From Paracoccus denitrificans (GTDB lineage: Bacteria > Pseudomonadota > Alphaproteobacteria > Rhodobacterales > Rhodobacteraceae), in the NCBI GenBank assembly GCA_005768755.1, contig VAFL01000013.1:47421-111420 (forward strand): a stretch of 64,000 nt of DNA, given 5' to 3'. The notes beneath the pieces were generated by a model that worked only from the letters and a program-made list of their open reading frames with translations, searched no databases and was not told the DNA's origin. This document shows, one piece after another, positions 32,958-40,385 of the stretch. Numbering within the stretch: the stretch's first letter is position 1; each line of letters begins with the position of its first letter. Made by a program: the position numbers and the translations under genes.

Positions 32958-34156
32958 GCCCCGGCCCGCTCAAACACCGCGGCGATGCCCTGTCCGCCGC
33001 CGATGCACATGGTTTCCAGCCCGTAGCGGCCGCCGCGCCGTTGCAGCTCGCGGATCAGGGTGGTGGCGATCCGCATTCCGGTGGCGCCGACCGGGTGGCC
33101 CAGCGAGATGCCGGAGCCATGCGGGTTCAGCCGGTCCGGGTCATTCCAGCCCCAGCCCTTCAGGACCGAGAGGACCTGGGCGGCGAAAGCCTCGTTCACC
33201 TCGACCACCGACATGTCGTCAAAACCAAGTCCGTTGCGGGCGAACAGTTTCTGCACGGCGGGGACCGGGCCGATGCCCATGGTGGCGGGTTCGCAGCCGG
33301 CGACGGCCCAGCTGTGGAACCAGGCCAGCGGTTCAAGGCCCAGTTCGGCCAGCTTGTCTTCGGCCACGACAAGGCAGGCGGCGGCGGCATCGTTCTGCTG
33401 GGCCGCATTGCCGGCGGTGACGGTGCCGCCGGGGGTGATGACCTTCAGCTTTGCGAGCGTTTCAGCCGTGGTGCCGGCCCGCACGCCCTCGTCCCGGTCA
33501 AGAACCAGCGGATCACCCTTCTTCTGCGGCACGCTGACCGGGACCACCTCATCGGCGAAGATGCCGCTGTCCCATGCGGCTGCGGCGCGCTGCTGGCTGC
33601 GGGCCGCATAGGCATCTGCCTCTTCGCGGGTGATGGCATAGTCGCGGGCGAGGTTTTCCGCGGTCTCGATCATCCCCGAGATCTTGCCGAACCGCCATTC
33701 GGGCTGCGAGCGTTCGCGGCCCCGGTCCAGCCGGTCGAACATGCGCACATTGCCTGCGCGCGCGCCCCACCGCATGTCGGTGGTGTAATATTCGATGTTC
33801 GACATCGACTCGACGCCGCCGGCCATGACCACATCGGCCGCCTCGGTCTGGACCATCATCGCGGCCGTGACCAGCGCCTGAAGCCCGCCGCCGCAGCGCC
33901 GGTCCAGCTGCATCCCCGAGACCGAGATCGGGAAGCCCGCTTCAAGCGCGATCCAGCGGCCGATGCAGGGCGCTTCGGAGTTGGCATAGGACTGGGCGAA
34001 GACCATGTCCTCGATCCGCGCCGGGTCGATGCCCGACCGTTCGACCACGGCCTTGGCCACGATGGCCCCCAGCTTTTCGGCAGTCAGCGGGCGCAGCGTG
34101 CCGCCGAAGGCGCCCACCGGGGTGCGCAGCGGCATGACAATGGCGGCGCGTCTCAT
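32954..34156 (-). CDS. Acetyl-CoA acyltransferase (thiolase, FadA/PcaF type)
   Basis: 400 aa; the ATG at 34156 overlaps the stop of the preceding hydrolase gene. N-terminal blocks RRAAIVMPLRTPVGAFGG and GMQLDRRCGGGLQALVTAAM (nucleophilic Cys in RRCGGG rather than the common NSCASG-like context). The C-terminal part has EVNEAFAAQVLSVLKGWGW, HGSGISLGHPVGATGMRIA (His) and ETMCIGGGQGIAAVFE (second Cys). It catalyses thiolytic cleavage of a 3-oxoacyl-CoA, the last step of a beta-oxidation or beta-ketoadipate-like route. It lies in one operon with a pcaIJ-like CoA transferase. Confidence 0.88.
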   Translation of the reverse strand: MRRAAIVMPLRTPVGAFGGTLRPLTAEKLGAIVAKAVVERSGIDPARIEDMVFAQSYANSEAPCIGRWIALEAGFPISVSGMQLDRRCGGGLQALVTAAMMVQTEAADVVMAGGVESMSNIEYYTTDMRWGARAGNVRMFDRLDRGRERSQPEWRFGKISGMIETAENLARDYAITREEADAYAARSQQRAAAAWDSGIFADEVVPVSVPQKKGDPLVLDRDEGVRAGTTAETLAKLKVITPGGTVTAGNAAQQNDAAAACLVVAEDKLAELGLEPLAWFHSWAVAGCEPATMGIGPVPAVQKLFARNGLGFDDMSVVEVNEAFAAQVLSVLKGWGWNDPDRLNPHGSGISLGHPVGATGMRIATTLIRELQRRGGRYGLETMCIGGGQGIAAVFERAGA

Positions 34157-35067
34157 TTCGTCACCTCGGGCAGGGTCAGTTCGGGCCATGTGGCGCCTTC
34201 GAACTGGTATCCGTCACCATCGCGGCGGATGTAGCCGCAGCAGGGCTGGCCGAAATGCATGGGCATGATCAGCGTGTCATTGTCGGCTGCCTCGGCCAGC
34301 ACGCGGGCGCGGGTCTGGCGCGCGACCTCGGGCAGGGCGCAATAGGCGGTGTTCAGATCGGGATAGGCGATCTGCAGCGGCGAGTGGAACACATCGGCGC
34401 AGAACAGCCCCTCTTCGCCGTCCGCCCGCAGCCGGAACGACAGCATTCCGGGCGTATGCCCCGGCACCGGCTCGACCGTCAGGCAGCCAAGGATCTCTCC
34501 GGCGTCATCGGGGATCAGATCGACCAGCCCGGCCTTGACCACGGGCAGAACGGAATCCTGCCAGCTGTCATCCATCACCGCGTCGCGGCCCTGTTGCAGG
34601 GCGATCTCGTAATGCTCGAAATCGGTTTTCGGCATCAGATAGCGGGCATTCGGGAAGGTGGGCACCCAAGCACCGCCTTCAAGCACGGTGTTCCAGCCGG
34701 TATGGTCCATGTGCATATGCGTCTGGATCACATGGGTCACGGCCCCGCGTGCGGCGCCCGCGGCCTCCAGCCATTCCAGAACGCGGTTGTTCAGCCGGTT
34801 CATCCGCGCGGCGGCGCGCGGCTTGTCATTGCCGACACCGGTGTCGATCAGGATCACCTTGCCGTCGATCTGGATGACCCAGATCTGGATCGTCACGATC
34901 AGCCGGTTCATCGCCGGAATATAGTGGTGCGGGGCCAGCCAGCCGGCCTGCGCGTCGATCTTTTCCTGCGGCAGGCTGGGGAAGAGGAAGGCCGGATCAT
35001 GGGTCGGCGCGGCATATTCAACCACGCGGGTCACGCGGGCACGCCCGATCATGCGGGACTGGATCAT
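34153..35067 (-). CDS. Metallo-beta-lactamase-fold hydrolase
   Basis: 304 aa from the ATG at 35067, which has AAGGAG eight bases upstream; the site overlaps the stop of the previous gene. Metal ligands are visible: the HxHxDH motif in VIQTHMHMDHTGWNTVLEGG, VPGHTPGMLSFRL and the late His in IMPMHFGQP. Members hydrolyse lactones, thioesters or phosphoesters with two zinc ions. Context suggests a lactonase or a CoA-thioester hydrolase in the pathway. Confidence 0.85.
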   Translation of the reverse strand: MIQSRMIGRARVTRVVEYAAPTHDPAFLFPSLPQEKIDAQAGWLAPHHYIPAMNRLIVTIQIWVIQIDGKVILIDTGVGNDKPRAAARMNRLNNRVLEWLEAAGAARGAVTHVIQTHMHMDHTGWNTVLEGGAWVPTFPNARYLMPKTDFEHYEIALQQGRDAVMDDSWQDSVLPVVKAGLVDLIPDDAGEILGCLTVEPVPGHTPGMLSFRLRADGEEGLFCADVFHSPLQIAYPDLNTAYCALPEVARQTRARVLAEAADNDTLIMPMHFGQPCCGYIRRDGDGYQFEGATWPELTLPEVTK

Positions 35068-35078
35068 CGCGGGTCTCC

Positions 35079-35561
35079 TTACGCGCGGGCGGGCAGGGGC
35101 TGCCCCTCGGGCGAGATATATTGCGGCTGCCCGACAAAGCCTTCGGACAGGGGCGCGAAGTAATAGAAGGTGATCCGGCGGGTGCGGAACTTCCACACGC
35201 CATTCTCGCGCCGCAACTCATCATCGTAATGCCCGGCCGAGACGTAGGAGACACCCTTCTTCACCGAAAGATACTGCATGGAGGTACGCCCCGTGGCGGT
35301 ATCGCCGGCCAGATCGACGGTGGCATTGGTGCAGAAGTGCCAGAAGCCTTCGGCCAGGTTCTGGACCGTGGTGCTGAAGAAGCGGTGGATCGCGGCGCGG
35401 CTATACACATGGGCAAGGCCGTTGAACTCGCCATCCTCGGTGAACAGGGCGGCGAGCCCGTCCCAGTCCCGGGAATCCAGCACATGGCAATAGCGGGCGC
35501 GCAGTTCGGAAATCGCCTGCCGGTCTTCGACGGCGCGGAGCCGTGCTTCCAGATCGCTCAT
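35079..35561 (-). CDS. SnoaL-like (NTF2-fold) protein
   Basis: 160 aa alpha+beta barrel: EDRQAISELRARYCHVLDSR, DWDGLAALFTEDGEFNG, GHYDDELRRENGVWKFRTRR. The family includes isomerases, dehydratases and the small subunits of ring-hydroxylating oxygenases; no specific function is visible. It lies between the CoA-transferase genes and the hydrolase in one operon, so an accessory catabolic step is likely. Confidence 0.82.
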   Translation of the reverse strand: MSDLEARLRAVEDRQAISELRARYCHVLDSRDWDGLAALFTEDGEFNGLAHVYSRAAIHRFFSTTVQNLAEGFWHFCTNATVDLAGDTATGRTSMQYLSVKKGVSYVSAGHYDDELRRENGVWKFRTRRITFYYFAPLSEGFVGQPQYISPEGQPLPARA

Positions 35562-35585
35562 TTTCCTGTCCTCCCCAGAACTGGT

Positions 35586-36245
35586 TCAGGCCGGCGTGGC
35601 CTCATGCAAGGGCGCGCCGGTCATCTGTTGCAGCCGGTCCAGCGTCAGGCCCGGCACCATTTCCTCCACCGCAAAGCCGCGCGGCGTGATGTCGATCACC
35701 GCCAGATCGGTATAGATTCGGCCCACTGCGGCCTGCGCGGTCAGCGGATAGGAGCAGGAGCCGACCAGACGCGGCTCGCCTTCCTTGGTGACATGGTTCA
35801 TCGCGACCCAAACCCGCTGCGCCCCGACCGAGAGATCCATCGCACCGCCGACGGCCGGGGCCGTGTCATTCTCGGAGGTGGCCCAGTTGGCGATATCGCC
35901 GTTCGCCGCCACCTGATAGGCGCCAAGAACGCACAGGTCGAGATGCCCGCCGCGGATCATTGCGAAACTGTCCGAATGATGGAAATAGGCGCCGCCGGGC
36001 AGCAGGGTGACATACTGCTTGCCGGCGTTGATCAGCCAGGGGTCCACGGCATCCTCGGCCGGGGCGGGGCCGATGCCCAGAATGCCGTTCTCGGCGTGAA
36101 AGACCACTTCGCGGTCCTTCGGCACCTCATCGGCGACAAGGGTCGGCACGCCGATGCCAAGGTTCACATACCAGCCGTTGGGGATGTCGCGCGCGATGCG
36201 GGCGGCGATCTGGCGGCGGGAAAGCGGGGTCCAGGTCGTGTCCAT
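35586..36245 (-). CDS. 3-oxoacid CoA-transferase subunit B (PcaJ/ScoB-like)
   Basis: 219 aa. The catalytic Glu lies in the motif VVFHAENGILGIGP; GIGVPTLVADEVP and QYVTLLPGGAYFHHSDSFAM are standard for this subunit. With the upstream A subunit it would transfer CoA from succinyl-CoA to a 3-oxoacid such as 3-oxoadipate or acetoacetate. The presence of a thiolase in the operon and of a PcaR-like regulator favours a beta-ketoadipate-like substrate. Confidence 0.9.
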   Translation of the reverse strand: MDTTWTPLSRRQIAARIARDIPNGWYVNLGIGVPTLVADEVPKDREVVFHAENGILGIGPAPAEDAVDPWLINAGKQYVTLLPGGAYFHHSDSFAMIRGGHLDLCVLGAYQVAANGDIANWATSENDTAPAVGGAMDLSVGAQRVWVAMNHVTKEGEPRLVGSCSYPLTAQAAVGRIYTDLAVIDITPRGFAVEEMVPGLTLDRLQQMTGAPLHEATPA

Positions 36246-36259
36246 GTGCAGTCCTGCCT

Positions 36260-36940
36260 TCAGAGCCGGGGGTCGCCATAGGCGATGTGGACCACCCGGT
36301 CGACGAAGATGCCGGGGGTGACGATGGTCTCGGGATCCAGCTGACCCAGGGGTTCAAGGTGCTGGGTCTGGGCGATGGTCAGCTTGGCGGCCATGGCGCA
36401 AACCGGGTTGAAGTTGCGGCCGGCCGCGCGGTAGGTGAGGTTGCCCCAGCGGTCGGCGGCCCAGGCCTCAATCAGCGCGACATCGCCGTAAAGTGCCTGT
36501 TCCAGCACGCAGTCCCGCCCGTTGAAGTGGCGCACCTCCTTGCCGGCGGCAAGGCGCGTGCCGACGCCGGTGGGCGTAAAGAAGGCAGGCACACCGGCCC
36601 CTGCGGCACGCATCCGCTCGGCCAGCGTGCCCTGCGGCACGAGCTCCAGCTCGATCTTTCCGGCCTTGTAGAGTTCCTCGAAGATGGTCGAGCCGACGAT
36701 ACGCGGGTAGCTGCAAATGAGTTTGGCGACGCGGCCGTCCTTCAGCAGCCGGGCAAGACCGATCTGGCCATATCCGGCATTGTTCGCCACGATGGTCAGG
36801 TTGCGGACGCCGGTTTCCAGAACGCCTTCGATCAGATGGGTCGCCTGTCCTACGGCCCCGAACCCGCCCAGAAGCAGCGTGGCACCATCGGTCAGGCCCG
36901 TCAGCGCGTCGGCTACGCTGGCCACCGTCTTGTCGATCAT
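36260..36940 (-). CDS. 3-oxoacid CoA-transferase subunit A (PcaI/ScoA-like)
   Basis: 226 aa. Glycine-rich CoA site LTDGATLLLGGFGAVGQATH, then AGKIELELVPQGTLAERMRA and AFFTPTGVGTRLAAGKE, matching PcaI-type subunits. First gene of the seven-gene leftward operon (A, B, SnoaL-like, hydrolase, thiolase, acetyl-CoA hydrolase type, GST). Its promoter faces the iclR-type gene; the palindrome at 36967-36981 overlaps TATAGT, the likely -10 box of this operon, so repression by the IclR protein is expected. Confidence 0.9.
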   Translation of the reverse strand: MIDKTVASVADALTGLTDGATLLLGGFGAVGQATHLIEGVLETGVRNLTIVANNAGYGQIGLARLLKDGRVAKLICSYPRIVGSTIFEELYKAGKIELELVPQGTLAERMRAAGAGVPAFFTPTGVGTRLAAGKEVRHFNGRDCVLEQALYGDVALIEAWAADRWGNLTYRAAGRNFNPVCAMAAKLTIAQTQHLEPLGQLDPETIVTPGIFVDRVVHIAYGDPRL

Positions 36941-36966
36941 GTCTCAGCGCCTCCCTGCGCCGAAAA

Positions 36967-36981
36967 GTCCACTATACGGAC
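36967..36981. promoter_or_regulatory. IclR operator copy C at CoA-transferase promoter
   Basis: GTCCACTATACGGAC: GTCC/GGAC arms over 15 bases, the same geometry as copies at 37031 and 38237. It covers TATAGT (complement of 36971-36976), a good leftward -10 box. A further half site GTCCG follows at 36986. Confidence 0.55.
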
Positions 36982-37030
36982 TGTTGTCCGATAAATGGCG
37001 GATTCGGGCGCGGCTGTCAAGCGGGCGAAT

Positions 37031-37045
37031 GTCCGTCATGCGGAC
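37031..37045. promoter_or_regulatory. IclR operator copy B upstream of its own gene
   Basis: GTCCGTCATGCGGAC, with the flanks AT and TTG shared with copy A at 38237-38251. It lies 76 bases before the iclR-type ATG, consistent with autoregulation. Confidence 0.65.
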
Positions 37046-37120
37046 TTGCCTGCATCCGCGACGCGGCATAGCCTTTGCTGTGGAGCGGCCCGAACGGGTC
37101 GGAAGGGGAGCAGGCAGGCC

Positions 37121-37936
37121 ATGAGTGACGCGGAAACCGGGGGCGAGGACGACGGCAATGCGGCCCGTTCGGCGGATTTCGTCGAGGCGCTGGCGCGCGG
37201 GCTCCGCGTTCTGGAAAGCTTCACGCTGCCGGAGTCCGAATCGCAGCGCGGACGCATGACGCTGACCGATGTCGGGCGGCTGACCGGCCTGACTCGGGGC
37301 ACGGCGCGGCGCCTTCTGCTGACGCTGAAGGACATGCATTACGTCGATTCGGACGGCAAGCTGTTCTGGCTGACCCCGCGGGTCCTGCGTCTGGCTGAAG
37401 GGTTCCGGATGCCCATCGGTCTGGGCGACCGGGCTGCGGCGCTGTTGCACGAGCTGACGCGGTCGATCAACGAATCGGCCTCGGTCGCGGTGCTGGAAGG
37501 CGAGTCCATCGTCTACATCGAACGGGTCGAGGTGCGCCGGATCTATTCCTCGCGCATCGTGAACGGGACGCGCCTGCCGGCCTCGTGCAGTTCCATCGGG
37601 CGGATGTTGCTGGCCAGCCAGTCGCAGGAACAGCTGGACATCTGGCTGGACCGGTACCCGCTGCCGAAACTGACCGAACACACGATCACCGACCGTGCGG
37701 CCTTTCAGGCCGAGGTCGAGCGTATCCGGGCGCTGGGCTATGCGATCATCGACGAAGAGCTGGAGATCGGCATCCGCTCTATAGCAGTGCCCATCGTCAG
37801 CCGCGCCGGGCGGGTCGTGGCGGCGCTGAACGCCTCGACCTCGACGGCGCGGCACCGGACCCAGGATCTGCGTGAGGTGTTCCTGCCAGAACTGCGCCGG
37901 ACAGCCGCTGCGCTGGCCGAGAATATGGACTGGTAA
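37121..37936 (+). CDS. IclR-family regulator, PcaR/PobR-like
   Basis: 271 aa from the ATG at 37121 (GGAAGGGGAG upstream). HTH region: MTLTDVGRLTGLTRGTARRL then LLTLKDMHYVDSDGKLFWLT, with RVLRLAEGF, characteristic of the beta-ketoadipate regulator branch (PcaR/PcaU/PobR). The effector domain contains VAVLEGESIVYIERVEVRRI and IRSIAVPIVSRAGRVVAALN. It is flanked by the divergent CoA-transferase operon and the downstream ABC importer, both carrying matching palindromes. PcaR-type proteins are usually activators with a pathway acid as inducer. Confidence 0.9.
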   Translation: MSDAETGGEDDGNAARSADFVEALARGLRVLESFTLPESESQRGRMTLTDVGRLTGLTRGTARRLLLTLKDMHYVDSDGKLFWLTPRVLRLAEGFRMPIGLGDRAAALLHELTRSINESASVAVLEGESIVYIERVEVRRIYSSRIVNGTRLPASCSSIGRMLLASQSQEQLDIWLDRYPLPKLTEHTITDRAAFQAEVERIRALGYAIIDEELEIGIRSIAVPIVSRAGRVVAALNASTSTARHRTQDLREVFLPELRRTAAALAENMDW

Positions 37937-38200
37937 TGACGGCCACGAATTCCGCCTTGCAGAACGTCGTGTAGCGGCTTTTACGCGGAACGCAGCTGAG
38001 TCCTGCAAACCAAGCGCAGAATAAGCACCTGCGCCTGTACTATTGTGCCGAGTTTGTTCCGTATTCCGGAAATGGTGGAGGTTTTCCCTTGCCGCACGGC
38101 GTGGGGATGGAAAGCTGTCTGCCGGAAAGGGCGCAAGAGGATGCGTGCTGTCCCGTCGAATCCGACATGCGAGAGGGCGGCCCTCCCGGCAAAAGCTCGG
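37937..38200. other. Gap after iclR-type gene, no gene seen
   Basis: About 260 bases with no supported coding region; the frame that runs through it is an upstream extension of the binding-protein gene. The regulatory elements of the importer begin at 38201. Confidence 0.5.
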
Positions 38201-38229
38201 TTGATCGGCGCAATTTTATCTGCTATACG
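38201..38229 (+). promoter_or_regulatory. Promoter of branched-chain-type importer operon
   Basis: TTGATC (38201-38206), 17-base spacer, TATACG (38224-38229). The IclR palindrome starts 8 bases later, near the expected transcription start, so bound regulator would affect initiation directly. Confidence 0.5.
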
Positions 38230-38236
38230 AACCTAT

Positions 38237-38251
38237 GTCCGTCAGACGGAC
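38237..38251. promoter_or_regulatory. IclR operator copy A at importer promoter
   Basis: GTCCGTC-A-GACGGAC, a perfect 7-base-arm palindrome. Extended with its flanks (ATGTCCGTCA..CGGACTTG) it matches copy B at 37031-37045 nearly base for base. Confidence 0.75.
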
Positions 38252-38275
38252 TTGATGAATTCTGGGAGGAGCATC

Positions 38276-39439
38276 ATGCGCAAGTTTATCGCTGCCGCAG
38301 CCACGGCTGCGGCGATCGCCCTTGGCTTGCCTGCCGCAGCGCAGGAGCCGCCGAAGGACCCCGAAGTCTATCGCTTTGGCGCCATCCTTGCGATGAGCGG
38401 CAAGGGCGACTGGTACGGCAAGGTGATGAGCCGGGCGATCATCTTGGCCGTGGACGAGATCAACGCAGCGGGCGGCGTGGACGGCATCCCGCTGGAAGTC
38501 GTGATCGAGGATCACAAGAGCGGCGTCGCCAAGGAAGGTGTTTCGGCCATCAACCGGCTGATCAATATCTCGGGCGTCGAGGCGGTGATGACCTCGTTCT
38601 CGCCGCCGACCCAGGCCATCGCGCCCATCGCGGACGAGCAGGGCATCCTGGTCCTGAACGGTGGCGGCACGTCGATGGCGCTGCTTGGCCTGACGGACAT
38701 GATGTTCCACAACCGCACGCTGGCTTCGGATCTGGCGATTGCCGCAGCGATGCGTGCCGAAGAGCTGGGCCTTGGCGACATGTCGCAGCTGGTCTGGAAG
38801 AACGATGCCGGCGAAAGCATGATGGCCGCGGCCGATCCGTTCTGGGAATCCAAGGGCAAGAAGATCCTTGCGACCGAGTATATGGAGATCGGCGCCTCGA
38901 ACATCGACACGCAGGTGGCGAAGCTTCGCGCCTCGAACCCCGACTGGGTCGCGCTGTGGCTCTTCAGCCCGGAAACCGGCCTGGCGATCAAGAAGATCCG
39001 CGAATTCGGCATCACCGCGCCGCTGGTTGGCATCGAATACACCGCAGACGTGAAGGAACTGGCCGGTGCGGCGGCCGAAGGCTACGAGTATGCGACGGAC
39101 TTCTTTGCCCCTTCGGCCGAGAACCCTTGGTCGGAGCGGTTCGCCAAGGCCTATGAAGAGCGTTGGGGCGAGGCACCGGAATTCTATGCGGCCAACTACT
39201 ACGAGAATGTCTATGTGCTGGCCGAAGCGATCCGCCGCGCCCGCGCCAAGGGCGGCGATTACTGGGATGGCCGCAAGCTGGCCGAGGCGATCCGCGAGAA
39301 TCCGACCTTCCCCAGCGTCTATTCGACCGAGATGACCTATCAGGACAACAATGTGGCCCTGAAGCAGGTCGGCGTGTTCCGTATCGAGAACGGCGAGCAG
39401 AAGTTCATTGAGTTCATTGACCTGAACGCCGCCAAGTAA
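38276..39439 (+). CDS. ABC transporter substrate-binding protein, branched-chain amino-acid type (LivK-like)
   Basis: 387 aa from the ATG at 38276 (GGGAGGAG upstream). Signal peptide MRKFIAAAATAAAIALGLPA with cleavage near AAAQ. Type I periplasmic-binding fold: VYRFGAILAMSGKGDWYGKV at the start and VAKLRASNPDWVALWLFSPE in the second lobe. Relatives bind branched amino acids, short-chain amides or aromatic acids. Co-regulation with the CoA-transferase operon suggests it captures the substrate of that pathway rather than leucine. Confidence 0.88.
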   Translation: MRKFIAAAATAAAIALGLPAAAQEPPKDPEVYRFGAILAMSGKGDWYGKVMSRAIILAVDEINAAGGVDGIPLEVVIEDHKSGVAKEGVSAINRLINISGVEAVMTSFSPPTQAIAPIADEQGILVLNGGGTSMALLGLTDMMFHNRTLASDLAIAAAMRAEELGLGDMSQLVWKNDAGESMMAAADPFWESKGKKILATEYMEIGASNIDTQVAKLRASNPDWVALWLFSPETGLAIKKIREFGITAPLVGIEYTADVKELAGAAAEGYEYATDFFAPSAENPWSERFAKAYEERWGEAPEFYAANYYENVYVLAEAIRRARAKGGDYWDGRKLAEAIRENPTFPSVYSTEMTYQDNNVALKQVGVFRIENGEQKFIEFIDLNAAK

Positions 39440-39446
39440 GCCAAAG

Positions 39447-39459
39447 GCCCCGCCGGGGC
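39447..39459. terminator. Hairpin between LivK-like and LivH-like genes
   Basis: GCCCC-GCC-GGGGC, 8 bases after the stop, with no T-run. Probably an attenuating or mRNA-stabilising element that raises binding-protein level over permease level. Confidence 0.35.
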
Positions 39460-39506
39460 GGCCATGCCGCCGTCCCGGTCCCTTCTCTGTCTGTCAAGGG
39501 ACCCCC

Positions 39507-40373
39507 ATGGACCTGTTCCTGCAACTTCTGGTCAACGGACTGATCAACGGCAGCCACTATGCGCTGCTTGGCATTGGCTTCGGGCTGATCTTCTCAACCA
39601 CCGGCATCGTGCATTTCGCCTATGGCTCGGTCTATACCTTTGCTGCCTATGTCGCGTGGTTTGTGGCGACGGCCTGGGGGTTCTCTCTTCTGCCAGCCAT
39701 GGCTGCGGCCATACTGGCTGCGGTTTTGCTGGGGGTGTTGTGCTATACGCTCCTCTACCGGCCGCTGGAGCTTCGCGGGGCGCCGCCGCTGATCCCGCTG
39801 ATCGCCTCGCTGGGGCTGAACATCGCGCTGGAAAACCTGAACGCAATCATCTTCGGCTCGGGCGCGCGGACGGCGGATTTTGCCTCGTCGGTGATGTTCC
39901 TGGGGCCGGTGTTCTTTACCACGGTGCATCTGTGGCAGGTCGTTGCCTGCGCCGTGATCCTGGCCGCGCTGGTTCTGTTCCTGCGCAAGACCCGCTATGG
40001 CCGCGCGATCCTTGCCATGACCGATGATCCCCAGATGGCGCGCGTCGTGGGCATCGACACGCAGAAGATCTCATACCTCGTCTTCGCGCTCGGCTCGGCC
40101 GTGTCGGCGGTGGCGGCGACGCTGATCCTGATGAAGGACGGCGCTTCGACCCACATGGGCTTTGCCGCGGTCTTCATGGGCTTCGTGGCTGTGATCGTCG
40201 GCGGGGTCGGCTCATTGAAAGGTGTCGTTGCCGGGGGCTTCCTTCTGGGCATCGTCGAGAGCCTTGGCCTGTGGAAGATCCCGACCGAATGGCAAAGCTC
40301 GATCGCGTTCATCGTGCTTTTCATCATGATCATGCTGCGGCCGCAGGGCCTGTTCAGCATCGCGCGGCGCTGA
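39507..40373 (+). CDS. Branched-chain-type ABC permease (LivH-like)
   Basis: 288 aa, about eight hydrophobic segments. N-terminal FLQLLVNGLINGSHYALLGI then GFGLIFSTTGIVHFAYG is the LivH signature; late blocks GFAAVFMGFVAVIVGGVGSL and LRPQGLFS close it. Forms the translocation channel with the LivM part of the next product. The ATG lies 67 bases after the binding-protein stop. Confidence 0.9.
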   Translation: MDLFLQLLVNGLINGSHYALLGIGFGLIFSTTGIVHFAYGSVYTFAAYVAWFVATAWGFSLLPAMAAAILAAVLLGVLCYTLLYRPLELRGAPPLIPLIASLGLNIALENLNAIIFGSGARTADFASSVMFLGPVFFTTVHLWQVVACAVILAALVLFLRKTRYGRAILAMTDDPQMARVVGIDTQKISYLVFALGSAVSAVAATLILMKDGASTHMGFAAVFMGFVAVIVGGVGSLKGVVAGGFLLGIVESLGLWKIPTEWQSSIAFIVLFIMIMLRPQGLFSIARR

Positions 40374-40385
40374 GGAGGGGCCGCC

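Noticed and set aside
38045..38275. N-terminal extension of the LivK-like protein
   Set aside because: The extension covers the promoter and operator, and the internal ATG at 38276 opens a signal peptide behind GGGAGGAG.
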